Source: Acidobacteriota bacterium
GTDB lineage: Bacteria; Acidobacteriota; Terriglobia; Terriglobales; Acidobacteriaceae
Assembly (NCBI GenBank): GCA_003224905.1
Contig: QIAA01000007.1
Location: 1-63,907 of the forward strand
Direction: 5' to 3'
Length of the DNA: 63,907 nucleotides
The notes below the pieces were generated by a model, which was given only the letters and a program-made list of their open reading frames with translations, ran no database searches and was not told the origin of the DNA. Numbering within the stretch: the stretch's first letter is position 1; each line of letters starts with the position of its first letter. Made by a program: the position numbers and the translations under genes. Shown piece by piece: positions 52,241 through 61,013 of this stretch.

Positions 52241-54340
52241 TCATTGCGAGTTGCCTCCGGAGCGCTCAGTGTTGGAATTCCACGTTAACTGGAACACCAC
52301 TGAACGGGGTACGTCTCCGGCCTGGTTGCCGAAAACTGTATCTCGGGTTTCACGATGTGCTTCGGACTGGAGATTCTGGCCCCTAACGGCGAAGCGCCAT
52401 CGGGGATTCAGATGCCAGCACATACCCACATCCACCCGGTTATAGGCCGGGACGCCCTGCGCAACATTCGCGGGCGAGGCCGCTCCCAGAGGTACTGAGC
52501 TGTAATGATAGAAGCCGGAATCGAACTCGATTCGGCGGGCCAAATCCAGTCGGGATTGCAGGTTGATGAGATGCTTTGGGTTGGCGGGCAGAGCTTGCGC
52601 ACTACCTCTGATCTCGGTAACACCCGTGGAGACAGTCCACCGGTCAATGGGTCGCCAGCGCAGACTCAGTTCACCGCCATTCGTTTCGCGAGCGTTCTTG
52701 GCGTTCGCAAATTGAGTGTCAAGCAGGATTCGATTGGGAAAGAATTCGGGTACCGGCTGACTTCGTCCTATCAGGTTCCGATAGTTGTTGTAGAACAGAG
52801 TGGTATCCAAAGAGAGCGAATGGACTACCTGAACACGATAGCCAACTTCGAACGCTTTCACGCGCTCGGAAAGGAGGTTAGGATCCCCAGCGATGTTTAA
52901 GATAACGGGAAGACCGTTTGCTGTTCCCGCCGGCACTGATAGTTGTAAATTGCTCTCATTTCGTGCCGGGATGCGTACGGTGCGGGAAAAACTGATCCAG
53001 AAGGTGTGGGACTGGCTGGGTGTCCACACCGCGCGAACCTGGGGTTGGTACTCGAATCCAGTGTAGCCATTGTGCTCGATCTTGGCCCCCCCGATGACGC
53101 GCAGACGGTCGGGGACGACTGCCAGTTCATACTGCGCAAAGGCACTCACTACATTGTTGCGCCGGCGTTCAGGGACAAAACTCGCGGGATCCGCCGACAG
53201 GTCATCTCCCGTGCTGAAGAACGACCCTCCCCAAATTAGGGAGTGGCGCTGGTTGAAAGCATAACTGTGCTGAAATTCCAGGTCGCAGGTATTTCGCATC
53301 TCGGCGGGGGTGCCATATCTCGCATACCAGTCGCAATACGCCAAAGTGTCGGTGCTGGACCGGTCGGAGATGCTGTGTTTCCATCGTGCCAGTACATGGC
53401 TGGACTTTATCAAGAACGTAGCCGGAATACGCGTGTTGAAAACCGTGCTCCCGAATCGTCCATCGAACGTGCCTGCGTCAATGCTAAAGTTGTCGTTTCT
53501 GGACGCCGCCCAGTCCACTCTCGTTCCAGCTTGTGGCAAGCTCAAATAATCGGGCAGATTAATGTCGGATGCGGCCTGCAAAGGTTCCCAATAACTGGCT
53601 CTGCCAAAGATGCGGTAAGTCACAGTTGAACCAATTCGTCCCCCGTATTGGATGGTTGATGCGTATCCAGCCTCCGGGCTTGCCGAACCGGAGAACATAA
53701 AGCCCTGGGTTTCAGCCGCTCGTTTGGTAACGATATTGATCACTCCATTGACAGCGTTCGCACCCCACAGCGTCCCGCCCGGCCCACGGATGACTTCCAC
53801 TCTTTCAATGTTCTCCAATGGCATGTCGAGAACATCCCAGAAAACGCTTCCGAATTGTGGTGTGTAGACACTGCGTCCATCCACCAGAACCAACATCTTG
53901 TTATTGTTCAGATCGCTGAAGCCGCGTGTGCTGATCTGCCAAGTGTGCGAATCGGTGCGGCCCACATACAGGCCTGGAACCATGCGCAAAGCTTCGGGCA
54001 ACGTGATGAAGCCACCGCGCCGGATCTCTTCTCCTGTCAGCACATAGATGGCGGCAGGCGCGCCGGACAGAGATTCTGCTCTCTTGCTCGCGGACGTGAC
54101 CTGAATGTTGGCTAATTCCTCGATACTCAGCGTCGATAAGTCCGGTTGCTGCCCGACGCACGGAACCGTAGCCAGAAGCAAAGTTACAAGCATCCCCAGC
54201 AGGTTCTCGAAACTGCCTGAAAACGGGCATCTCGCGTCAAGACGGCTCGTTCGGCGGTAAAGCTCTCGCTCACTCCGGGGTTTCGCTTGCCTGCGAACCG
54301 GAACTCTGACTCCACTGCCGCTCAGTCCTGAATGCTTCAT
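52241..54340 (-). CDS. TonB-dependent outer-membrane receptor
   Basis: 699 residues from the ATG at 54340, which has a strong GGAGGT four bases upstream. An unusually long basic leader (about 47 residues) precedes the hydrophobic signal core (G-M-L-V-T-L-L-L-A-T-V-P). The plug domain follows: D-L-S-T-L-S-I-E-E-L-A-N-I-Q-V-T-S-A-S-K-R, I-Y-V-L-T-G-E-E-I-R-R, L-V-D-G-R-S-V-Y and V-E-V-I-R-G-P-G-G-T-L-W-G-A-N-A. A beta-barrel of about 22 strands ends in F-Q-L-T-W-N-S-N. Substrate unknown; siderophores, cobalamin and sugars are typical. It lies upstream of the YfiR-TonB gene on the same strand and probably in one operon. Confidence 0.92.
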   Translation of the reverse strand: MKHSGLSGSGVRVPVRRQAKPRSERELYRRTSRLDARCPFSGSFENLLGMLVTLLLATVPCVGQQPDLSTLSIEELANIQVTSASKRAESLSGAPAAIYVLTGEEIRRGGFITLPEALRMVPGLYVGRTDSHTWQISTRGFSDLNNNKMLVLVDGRSVYTPQFGSVFWDVLDMPLENIERVEVIRGPGGTLWGANAVNGVINIVTKRAAETQGFMFSGSASPEAGYASTIQYGGRIGSTVTYRIFGRASYWEPLQAASDINLPDYLSLPQAGTRVDWAASRNDNFSIDAGTFDGRFGSTVFNTRIPATFLIKSSHVLARWKHSISDRSSTDTLAYCDWYARYGTPAEMRNTCDLEFQHSYAFNQRHSLIWGGSFFSTGDDLSADPASFVPERRRNNVVSAFAQYELAVVPDRLRVIGGAKIEHNGYTGFEYQPQVRAVWTPSQSHTFWISFSRTVRIPARNESNLQLSVPAGTANGLPVILNIAGDPNLLSERVKAFEVGYRVQVVHSLSLDTTLFYNNYRNLIGRSQPVPEFFPNRILLDTQFANAKNARETNGGELSLRWRPIDRWTVSTGVTEIRGSAQALPANPKHLINLQSRLDLARRIEFDSGFYHYSSVPLGAASPANVAQGVPAYNRVDVGMCWHLNPRWRFAVRGQNLQSEAHRETRDTVFGNQAGDVPRSVVFQLTWNSNTERSGGNSQ

Positions 54341-54529
54341 AGAACCTCCGGCGTGACCTGCCACACATTTTCGCGAAGGGTGCAAGGCACACAGGTCTCT
54401 TCGGCAGGAGTGGAGTTCTTCTTGATTTCAACGATTTGCGACATTAATTCGTTGTAAGAAAGGTCCTCATCGTGGAACTTGCGCCGACCAGGTTGAAATT
54501 GCCCGACAGAAACACGAAACTATCTTTCT

Positions 54530-55312
54530 GTGGCTATTCCATTGTCGTTGAACGGTAAGGTCGCGCTCATCACTGGCGGCTCCCGCGGTATCGGCGCGGC
54601 GGCAGTACGGCTGTTCGTAGGGGCAGGGGCGCGAGTGATGTTCAGCTACGAAAAAGCTAAAAGACAATCAGAACAGTTGGTCGAAGCACTCGGATCTGAG
54701 AATTGCGCGGCATTGCCTTGCAACTTATCTGGCACGGACACTGCGGAAGCGCTGATTACAGCCACTGTGCGCCGTTTTGGTCGTCTGGACATCCTGGTTG
54801 CAAACCATGGAATCTGGCCACCCGAGGATGCGCCGGTCGATCACATGCCGGCAGACCAATGGCGCAATACAATTGCGGTTAACCTCGACAGCGTATTCGC
54901 CCTGGTCAAGCATTCCGTGGCGCAAATGAAAAGGCAAGGACGAAACGGCGCCGCCGCTGGCCACCTCGTGCTCGTGAGTTCCACGGCGGCACAACGCGGG
55001 GAATCTTTTCACTGCGATTACGCGGCTACTAAGGGTGCGCTCATCAGTATGGTGAAGGGACTCTCCACCGAACTCGCCCGAGACGGCATTTACGTTAACT
55101 CCGTGGCGCCCGGCTGGGTTGACACCGATATGTCAGCTCCCGCCCTCGGTGATCCGAAAACTCGGGACAAAATCTTCGCCACCATCCCCTTGGGTAGGGT
55201 CGCAACGCCCGAAGAAATCGCTGGTCCAATCTTGTTCTTATGCACGGCACATGCGGGCTTCATCACAGGCGAGGTATTCAACGTAAATGGCGGCGCTGTC
55301 CTGGTGGGCTAG
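54530..55312 (+). CDS. Short-chain dehydrogenase/reductase (FabG-like)
   Basis: 260 residues from a GTG at 54530. Cofactor motif T-G-G-S-R-G-I-G, N-H-G near residue 94 in the NAG position, catalytic Ser in V-L-V-S-S-T-A-A-Q and Y-A-A-T-K, then the P-G-W-V-D-T-D-M loop. The Rossmann pattern suits NADP(H). It may be a 3-oxoacyl reductase or a more general alcohol dehydrogenase; no fatty-acid genes adjoin it. Divergent from the receptor operon; the 190-bp gap must hold both promoters but shows no clear consensus. Confidence 0.9.
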   Translation: MAIPLSLNGKVALITGGSRGIGAAAVRLFVGAGARVMFSYEKAKRQSEQLVEALGSENCAALPCNLSGTDTAEALITATVRRFGRLDILVANHGIWPPEDAPVDHMPADQWRNTIAVNLDSVFALVKHSVAQMKRQGRNGAAAGHLVLVSSTAAQRGESFHCDYAATKGALISMVKGLSTELARDGIYVNSVAPGWVDTDMSAPALGDPKTRDKIFATIPLGRVATPEEIAGPILFLCTAHAGFITGEVFNVNGGAVLVG

Positions 55313-55385
55313 CTCGTGGGTTTACCGGGTGCCGATGCTTCCATATCTTGGTACCCGGCGAGTTTTCAGCATCTAACCGAACCGG

Positions 55386-56180
55386 ATGAGGTTCTTATTT
55401 TCTATCCTGCTGTTCGCGATGTCTGTCCTTGCACAGACCACGCCCGCTACATCATCGCCTTCCCACCCCGTACGTGGAGATCAGGACAACGCCCGAAAAG
55501 CTAAGGCAATAGTTGATCAGATGATCCAGGCTTTGGGCGGTCAGGCGTATTTAAGCATTCAAGACATCACCCAGGAGGGCCGCAGCTACAGCTTGTATCA
55601 CGGCCAACCCAGGGGCGGAGGAGTGATCTTCTGGCATTACTACAAATATCCGGACAAGGATCGCACCGAATTCACAAAGAAACGCGACGTGATCTACATA
55701 AACAACGGCGACAAAGGATACGAAATTACCTTCCGCGGAACTCACGCCCAAGACCCCAAAGAGTTAGCCGACTTCCTTCGTCGCCGTCACTATGCTTTGG
55801 ACGTGGTGTTGCGCAAGTGGCTGGTTGAGCCCGGAGTGGCGCTTTTTTATGAAGGACAATCTGTCGCGGAGGCAAAATCAGTCGATCAAATCACTGTCAT
55901 GAACAGCCGTAACGAAGCCGTGACTCTCTTCATAAATGCCGATACTCACTTGCCCGTCAAAAAAACATTTACTTGGCGTGATCCCACAGACAAACAGCGA
56001 AATACGGAAGACGAAATCTACGACAACTACCGGGAAGCTCAGGGTATTACGACGCCTTTTACCATCACCCGTTTTTTCAACGGGGAAATGACCAGCCAGC
56101 GATTTTTGACGTCAGTAACCCACAATCAGGGACTAAGTGATTCGAAGTTTGAGGCCCAGCCCGGTTCGCCATCAAAGTAG
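55386..56180 (+). CDS. Exported LolA-like (outer-membrane lipoprotein-sorting type) protein
   Basis: 264 residues with a Sec signal (M-R-F-L-F-S-I-L-L-F-A-M-S-V-L-A, cleavage before Q-T). The mature part begins A-I-V-D-Q-M-I-Q-A-L-G-G-Q-A-Y-L and continues in strands such as G-V-I-F-W-H-Y-Y-K-Y-P-D-K and H-L-P-V-K-K-T-F-T-W-R-D. This layout resembles LolA/LppX-like half-barrel proteins that hold lipids; direct function unknown. It follows the SDR by 73 bp and precedes lpxC. Confidence 0.7.
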   Translation: MRFLFSILLFAMSVLAQTTPATSSPSHPVRGDQDNARKAKAIVDQMIQALGGQAYLSIQDITQEGRSYSLYHGQPRGGGVIFWHYYKYPDKDRTEFTKKRDVIYINNGDKGYEITFRGTHAQDPKELADFLRRRHYALDVVLRKWLVEPGVALFYEGQSVAEAKSVDQITVMNSRNEAVTLFINADTHLPVKKTFTWRDPTDKQRNTEDEIYDNYREAQGITTPFTITRFFNGEMTSQRFLTSVTHNQGLSDSKFEAQPGSPSK

Positions 56181-56337
56181 CGGTTTGTCCATTCTCGTTA
56201 TTCGCCGGAATAACCTTCGCTGGTGCACTGACCTCTCCGGGGAATTTGTTCCCCAGCTACCACGCTATGTGGCAAATTTACCACAGCCGAGGTTGGCGAC
56301 ACAGGCTGTAATCTCCTCATCTATCTACACATAGCGT

Positions 56338-57240
56338 TTGAAACCCGAGCAGACAATTCGCATCCCCGTCGAATGCCGCGGCGTCGGCCTGCACAGTGGC
56401 GCTCCCGTTCGCGCGCGAATTCTTCCTGCTCCCGCTGGCTCAGGGATCGTGTTCCATCGCACTGACTTGGAAGGTTTCCAAGTGGAAGCCGTGAGTCGCA
56501 ATGTAGCCCGTGTCAGTTATGCCACGAGCCTGATGAAGAAAGGCGTGCTGATCTCCACCACCGAACACGTGCTTTCGGCATTTATCGGCTGCGGCATCGA
56601 TAACGCGATTGTCGAACTAGACAACCTTGAACTGCCGATTCTTGACGGCAGCGCCCGCCCGTTCGTGGAGGCGATTCGTCGCGCCGGCATCCGCAAGCAG
56701 CGTCGACGGCGAACCTATCTTTGCATTCGGCGCGAGCTCGAATTACGTGATGGAGATAAATTCATCGGTATATATCCCGCTGACACCTATTCGGTCGGTT
56801 ATACGATCAATTTCCCTCACCCACTCGTCGGCAAAGAGACTCTCAGCGTTGATCTCTCGGATGGAAACTACGTTGCGCAGATCGCCCCCGCCCGCACCTT
56901 CGGCTTTCTTCACGAGGCCGACGCGATGCGCCAACAAGGCCTCATACGAGGCGCCTCCACGGAGAACTGCGTAGTGCTTACGCGTGATGGGCTGATGAAT
57001 CCACCGCTGCGCTTTGCCGATGAATTCGTGCGTCACAAAATTCTCGACCTGATTGGCGACCTTGCGCTTGTAGGCAAGCAGATTTTGGGCAGAGTGGTTG
57101 CGGATCGCGCCGGACACGCCATGCACACGGCCCTGGTCTCGCGCATCCTTCGCGACCGAACACTGTGGGAAGAAGCTACCCTCGAAGACGCCCTAACCAA
57201 GCCTGCCTCAACGCACGATGCTGTGCCCCAGATGATCTAG
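56338..57240 (+). CDS. lpxC: UDP-3-O-acyl-N-acetylglucosamine deacetylase
   Basis: 300 residues from a TTG at 56338. LpxC landmarks: G-V-G-L-H-S-G near residue 16, T-T-E-H-V-L-S-A (zinc His), L-D-N-L-E-L-P-I-L-D-G-S-A-R-P-F, A-R-T-F-G-F, and R-H-K-I-L-D-L-I-G-D-L near 235-245 with the second zinc His and Asp. It commits the cell to lipid A synthesis, so the outer membrane carries lipopolysaccharide or a lipid A relative. The 157-bp upstream gap has a GGGGAA/TTCCCC hairpin (56239-56254) but no clear promoter. Confidence 0.95.
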   Translation: MKPEQTIRIPVECRGVGLHSGAPVRARILPAPAGSGIVFHRTDLEGFQVEAVSRNVARVSYATSLMKKGVLISTTEHVLSAFIGCGIDNAIVELDNLELPILDGSARPFVEAIRRAGIRKQRRRRTYLCIRRELELRDGDKFIGIYPADTYSVGYTINFPHPLVGKETLSVDLSDGNYVAQIAPARTFGFLHEADAMRQQGLIRGASTENCVVLTRDGLMNPPLRFADEFVRHKILDLIGDLALVGKQILGRVVADRAGHAMHTALVSRILRDRTLWEEATLEDALTKPASTHDAVPQMI

Positions 57241-57327
57241 CCGCTAGTTGATTGAGTCTTGAGGATGGAACTTCCACCCGAAGCAATTTCCGACAAGCCC
57301 AACTGATCGCTGTAGTACCCTGCTGCT

Positions 57328-57636
57328 ATGGACCGGGTTGAGACGCTAAGAGAGGTCCTGGCGCGAAATCCCACTGATGCCTTCGCCCGCTATGGACTGG
57401 CCCTTGAATATTCCAACGTGGGTGCTGTCGATCAGTCCCTTGAGGAATTCGGGAAGCTTATCTCGGCTCATCCCGACTACACCGCCGGCTACTTCATGGC
57501 CGCACAAACCCTGGCCAAAGCCCAGCGCACAAATGAAGCCAGGAAAATGCTGGAGGATGGAATCTCATCGGCCCAGCGCACGAATAATGCGCACGCACAA
57601 TCGGAGATGGAAGCCATGCTGGCCGACCTGCAGTAG
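57328..57636 (+). CDS. Small tetratricopeptide-repeat protein
   Basis: 102 residues, about two and a half TPR units: L-R-E-V-L-A-R-N-P-T-D-A-F-A-R-Y-G-L-A, S-L-E-E-F-G-K-L-I-S-A-H-P-D-Y, A-R-K-M-L-E-D-G-I. No signal or membrane segment. A soluble protein-interaction module; partner unknown. Convergent with the SDR at 57658. Confidence 0.8.
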   Translation: MDRVETLREVLARNPTDAFARYGLALEYSNVGAVDQSLEEFGKLISAHPDYTAGYFMAAQTLAKAQRTNEARKMLEDGISSAQRTNNAHAQSEMEAMLADLQ

Positions 57637-57657
57637 CTTCCGCGGTGGTCAACAGTA

Positions 57658-58464
57658 CTACTCCGTTTTCCTGGCCATCCTCGTCATACTCCATTCCACT
57701 AGCCCCGGAAATACCTGGTAAAGCTTGACCACCGGGTGCATCGTCCAGGGGACAATCACTTCCCGTTTCTTTTTCAGATACCCCCGCAGAACGGCTCGCG
57801 CAACCCGTTCTGCACTGATGCCGCGAACGGTCGCGGGCCGCACTGTCTTTTTCTCCCGTCCACGCACAGCGTGAGCCCCAAACTCCGTACGGACATAGCC
57901 GGGACAAACAGTCATAACATGGATACCGGCACTCTTCAGTTCAACGCTGGCAGCTTTCCCAAAGGCATTCATCGCGAACTTCGTCGCACTGTAGGCGGCG
58001 TGAAACGGAAGCGGAATATGCCCTGCCACGCTCGAGATGTTGATGATGGCGCCCGAACCCTGCTGCAGCATTTGCGGCAGCACCGCCTGCATGGCTGCGA
58101 CCGTACCGAAGAAGTTGGTGTCGAATATGTCGCGGCAGGCCGTCATATCCAGCTGTGACACGGAATCCAGCAGCCCGTGGCCGGCATTGTTCACCCAAAT
58201 GTCGATCCTGCTGTAGTGGTGTCGAACCAGCCCGAGGACGCGATCGATTTCCTCTCGATTTCGTACATCACAGGAAAGCGCAAGCGAACGATCGACGTGC
58301 CCGATTCTGGCGCGGGACGCCTCGGCGCGGTTGGCATCGCGTGAGAGCAACACGACAGTAGCGCCATGCTCGAGCAAGATTTTGGCAATCGCCTCGCCGA
58401 TTCCCATCGACGCGCCAGTGATGACGGCGACCTTTCCTCCAAGCCCTGGCGTGTTTGAAGTCAT
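57658..58464 (-). CDS. Short-chain dehydrogenase/reductase
   Basis: 268 residues from the ATG at 58464. T-G-A-S-M-G-I-G-E-A cofactor site, N-N-A-G near residue 92, catalytic Ser in I-I-N-I-S-S-V-A-G, Y-S-A-T-K, and P-G-Y-V-R-T-E-F. The C-terminus (K-K-K-R-E-V-I-V-P-W, then L-V-E-W-S-M-T-R-M-A-R-K) resembles the DltE/YqjQ-type SDRs with a basic, hydrophobic end. Substrate unknown. A longer in-frame extension exists upstream but shows no protein-like pattern. Confidence 0.9.
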   Translation of the reverse strand: MTSNTPGLGGKVAVITGASMGIGEAIAKILLEHGATVVLLSRDANRAEASRARIGHVDRSLALSCDVRNREEIDRVLGLVRHHYSRIDIWVNNAGHGLLDSVSQLDMTACRDIFDTNFFGTVAAMQAVLPQMLQQGSGAIINISSVAGHIPLPFHAAYSATKFAMNAFGKAASVELKSAGIHVMTVCPGYVRTEFGAHAVRGREKKTVRPATVRGISAERVARAVLRGYLKKKREVIVPWTMHPVVKLYQVFPGLVEWSMTRMARKTE

Positions 58465-58551
58465 AGCGGCATCCTGTACGGTAATGGCAAGTCTAGCAGG
58501 CGTAAAATGAGCAAGCCGGGAACGCCATTCGCGACGCTCCGGAGATAGTTC

Positions 58552-59163
58552 ATGAGTGCTCTCCTCCCGCTGTTTCCGCTGGACGTGGTTCTGCTTCCAG
58601 GCGCAGCGCTGCCGCTGCACGTTTTCGAGCCACGCTATAAGGAAATGATCACCGAATGTCTGGCTGCGGAAAAGCCTTTCGGTGTGGTTCGGGTGAAAGA
58701 AGAGGGCGTTGCCGAAATTGGCTGCACGGCCAAAATTGTAGCTGTGACCAAGAAATATGATGACGGGCGCATGGACATCGTGACCGAGGGCCGCGAGCGT
58801 TTCGAGGTAATGCAGGTAAATCAGGAACGCTCGTACCTTCAGGCAGAAGTCTTGTACTTGCAAGATGAGCCCGCTAACGCGAGCACCGACCAAGTTTCAC
58901 GTGCCGTGGAAATGCACGGCGAGATCATGAGACTTGCGGGCGCAGAGCCGGAGCGGCTCTCTGCAATCGATGCGTCTGGCTTGTCTTTCCATCTTGCCGG
59001 TTCCCTCCCGCTCGATCTCGACTTCAAGCAAAACTTACTCGGGATGAAATCCGAGCGCGAACGGGTTCAGGCAATCATCTCTTACTTCGAGGCCATTCTT
59101 CCCAACCTGCGGCGCTCAGTGCACGTCCGCCAAAAAGCCGGAGGCAATGGGCACGTGCAATAG
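58552..59163 (+). CDS. Lon N-terminal (LON substrate-binding) domain protein
   Basis: 203 residues: L-P-L-F-P-L-D-V-V-L-L-P-G-A-A-L-P-L-H-V-F-E-P-R-Y, then F-G-V-V, G-C-T-A-K-I and G-R-E-R-F-E-V. This is the N-domain of Lon without the ATPase or protease. Stand-alone forms occur widely; their role is unclear (possibly protein binding or an adaptor). Confidence 0.9.
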   Translation: MSALLPLFPLDVVLLPGAALPLHVFEPRYKEMITECLAAEKPFGVVRVKEEGVAEIGCTAKIVAVTKKYDDGRMDIVTEGRERFEVMQVNQERSYLQAEVLYLQDEPANASTDQVSRAVEMHGEIMRLAGAEPERLSAIDASGLSFHLAGSLPLDLDFKQNLLGMKSERERVQAIISYFEAILPNLRRSVHVRQKAGGNGHVQ

Positions 59164-59241
59164 GCAATCGAAAGCGTTTTCGGGGCAGCACACCAGCTAC
59201 ATACGTGCATCGAACCACCCGGGGCAATGCCTAGCCGAGCG

Positions 59242-59247
59242 TATAAT
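59242..59247 (+). promoter_or_regulatory. -10 box upstream of the AAA+/VWA gene trio
   Basis: A consensus TATAAT 36 bp before the ATG at 59283. The -35 region is G/C-rich and not consensus, so strength or activator need is uncertain. Confidence 0.4.
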
Positions 59248-59282
59248 CCAAAACAGAAGCAGCTTTCCTGGGGGTTGTGTCC

Positions 59283-60770
59283 ATGAGTCTCCCGCGAACA
59301 CTCGGCGATCTGCGCCGTAGTCCATTCTCCGAAGAGCGTTTATGCCGCCGGCGCGTCAAGGACGAGTTACGCGAAAATCTGGTCACGAAGTTGCGCGAGA
59401 GTGGTCCGGTTTTCCCCGGGATCGTTGGCTTTGACGACACCGTCGTGCCGCAGATCGTCAATGCGATCCTTTCTCGTCATAATTTCATTCTGCTGGGACT
59501 GCGTGGGCAGGCCAAGAGCCGCATCCTGCGGGCTCTTACAACATTGCTCGATCCCCAGATGCCCTGCATCGCAGGCTGCGAGATTCACGATAATCCCTAC
59601 TTACCGATCTGCCGCCGCTGCCGGGAAGAGATCGCAATCAAGGGCGACGATACCGCCATTGACTATCTCACGCCGGATGAGCGTTACGTAGAAAAGCTTG
59701 CGACACCAGATGTTACGATTGCGGACCTAATCGGTGACATCGATCCCATCAAAGCCGCACGTGGCGGTCACGAACTCGGTAGCGAACTGACAGTGCACTA
59801 CGGACTGCTTCCACGCGCCAATCGCGGCATCTTCGCAATTAACGAACTCCCCGATCTGGCAGGCAAAATCCAGGTGGGATTGTTCAACATCATGCAGGAA
59901 GGAGATGTGCAGATTAAGGGCTACCCCGTGCGTCTCCCACTCGATGTCGCCCTTGTGTTCAGCGCAAATCCCGAAGACTACACCGCGCGCGGCAAAATCA
60001 TCACTCCATTAAAAGACCGCATCGGCTCAGAAATCCGTACCCACTATCCCGCAACGATAGAAGAAGGCATCGCCATCACGGCACAAGAGGCCTGGACCCA
60101 ACGCGACGGCTATCAGTTGCACGTCCCAAAGTACGTCAAAGAAGTAATTGAGCGCGTTGCCTTCGCTGCTCGCGAAGATAAGAAGATCGATAAGCGCTCC
60201 GGAGTGAGCCAGCGCTTGCCGATCTCCTGCATGGAAAATGTAATCTCCAACGCCGAACGGCGCGCCATACGCCACGAGGAGAAGCTCGTTGTGCCCCGTA
60301 TCGGCGACGTGTACGCGGCCATGCCCGCGATCACCGGCAAGCTGGAACTGGAGTACGAAGGCGAGATGAAAGGCGCCGATCACGTTGGCCGCGAACTTAT
60401 TCGTGCGGCAATCGCAAAAACTTACGATGGCTATTTCAATGGCGCGAATATGCAGCAGGTAGTGCAGTGGTTCGATCTCGGTGGGGAGATTCAGCTCGCT
60501 GACATAGCCAGCGCCGGCGATTCTCTTCAGGCGCTGCGGGGCATTCAAGGCTTGATGGAGAAAGTCGTCAAGCTCGGAGTCGGGCCCAAAGATACCGCCG
60601 AGTTGCAGGTATCGGCCGCGGAGTTCATCCTTGAGGGCCTGTACGCGCACAAACGCATCGGACGAAACGAAGAACGCGTTTTCACCGCCGGAGAAAAACA
60701 GCCCAAGCACGTCGAGAAGCCATTCGAGCGCGAAGAGCCACCGTATCGCAGCAGAAGACCCTTCAACTGA
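59283..60770 (+). CDS. AAA+ ATPase, magnesium-chelatase subunit I / MoxR-like
   Basis: 495 residues from the ATG at 59283. The ATP site is G-L-R-G-Q-A-K-S-R, a variant P-loop known in this branch; I-F-A-I-N-E-L-P is the Walker B region (Asn for the usual first Asp), and V-F-S-A-N-P-E-D-Y is sensor 1. An inserted segment holds four Cys (C-I-A-G-C, then C-R-R-C), likely a zinc ribbon. Members of this group act with VWA-domain partners to assemble or remodel proteins; the VWA partner is encoded two genes down. No chlorophyll or cobalamin genes are nearby, so metal chelation is not implied. Confidence 0.85.
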   Translation: MSLPRTLGDLRRSPFSEERLCRRRVKDELRENLVTKLRESGPVFPGIVGFDDTVVPQIVNAILSRHNFILLGLRGQAKSRILRALTTLLDPQMPCIAGCEIHDNPYLPICRRCREEIAIKGDDTAIDYLTPDERYVEKLATPDVTIADLIGDIDPIKAARGGHELGSELTVHYGLLPRANRGIFAINELPDLAGKIQVGLFNIMQEGDVQIKGYPVRLPLDVALVFSANPEDYTARGKIITPLKDRIGSEIRTHYPATIEEGIAITAQEAWTQRDGYQLHVPKYVKEVIERVAFAAREDKKIDKRSGVSQRLPISCMENVISNAERRAIRHEEKLVVPRIGDVYAAMPAITGKLELEYEGEMKGADHVGRELIRAAIAKTYDGYFNGANMQQVVQWFDLGGEIQLADIASAGDSLQALRGIQGLMEKVVKLGVGPKDTAELQVSAAEFILEGLYAHKRIGRNEERVFTAGEKQPKHVEKPFEREEPPYRSRRPFN

Positions 60771-60773
60771 GCC

Positions 60774-60995
60774 ATGGCGACTCTCGGTTCGTGCCGTACC
60801 TGCAAAGGACAAGTAAGCAGCGAAGCCAAGTCCTGTCCTCACTGTGGGCAACCTTTTCCGCTTCTGAACGGAGTCGACGAAGCACAAGGATACTTTCATG
60901 CGGGTAACAAGATTGCCGCGATTAAGTGTCTCCGGGAGAAGAATGGTCTCGACCTAAAGGATGCGAAAGACATCGTGGATTCGTGGGAGAAATAG
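60774..60995 (+). CDS. Small zinc-ribbon plus L7/L12-CTD-like protein
   Basis: 73 residues. The first part is a zinc ribbon with C-R-T-C and C-P-H-C-G. The second part (N-K-I-A-A-I-K-C-L-R-E-K-N-G-L-D-L-K-D-A-K-D) closely resembles the C-terminal factor-binding domain of ribosomal protein bL12. It lies 3 bp behind the AAA+ gene and 18 bp before the VWA gene, so the three are one unit. Confidence 0.8.
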   Translation: MATLGSCRTCKGQVSSEAKSCPHCGQPFPLLNGVDEAQGYFHAGNKIAAIKCLREKNGLDLKDAKDIVDSWEK

Positions 60996-61013
60996 CCCAC
61001 CGGAGATCAGAAG

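Noticed and set aside
58465..58893. N-terminal extension of the SDR ending at 57658
   Set aside because: The Rossmann fold starts directly after the ATG at 58464; the upstream in-frame sequence is antisense to the Lon-N gene and has no protein-like pattern.
60027..60899. Minus-strand 290-codon frame opposite the AAA+ gene
   Set aside because: Antisense shadow; the plus-strand AAA+ protein has clear motifs across the whole interval.
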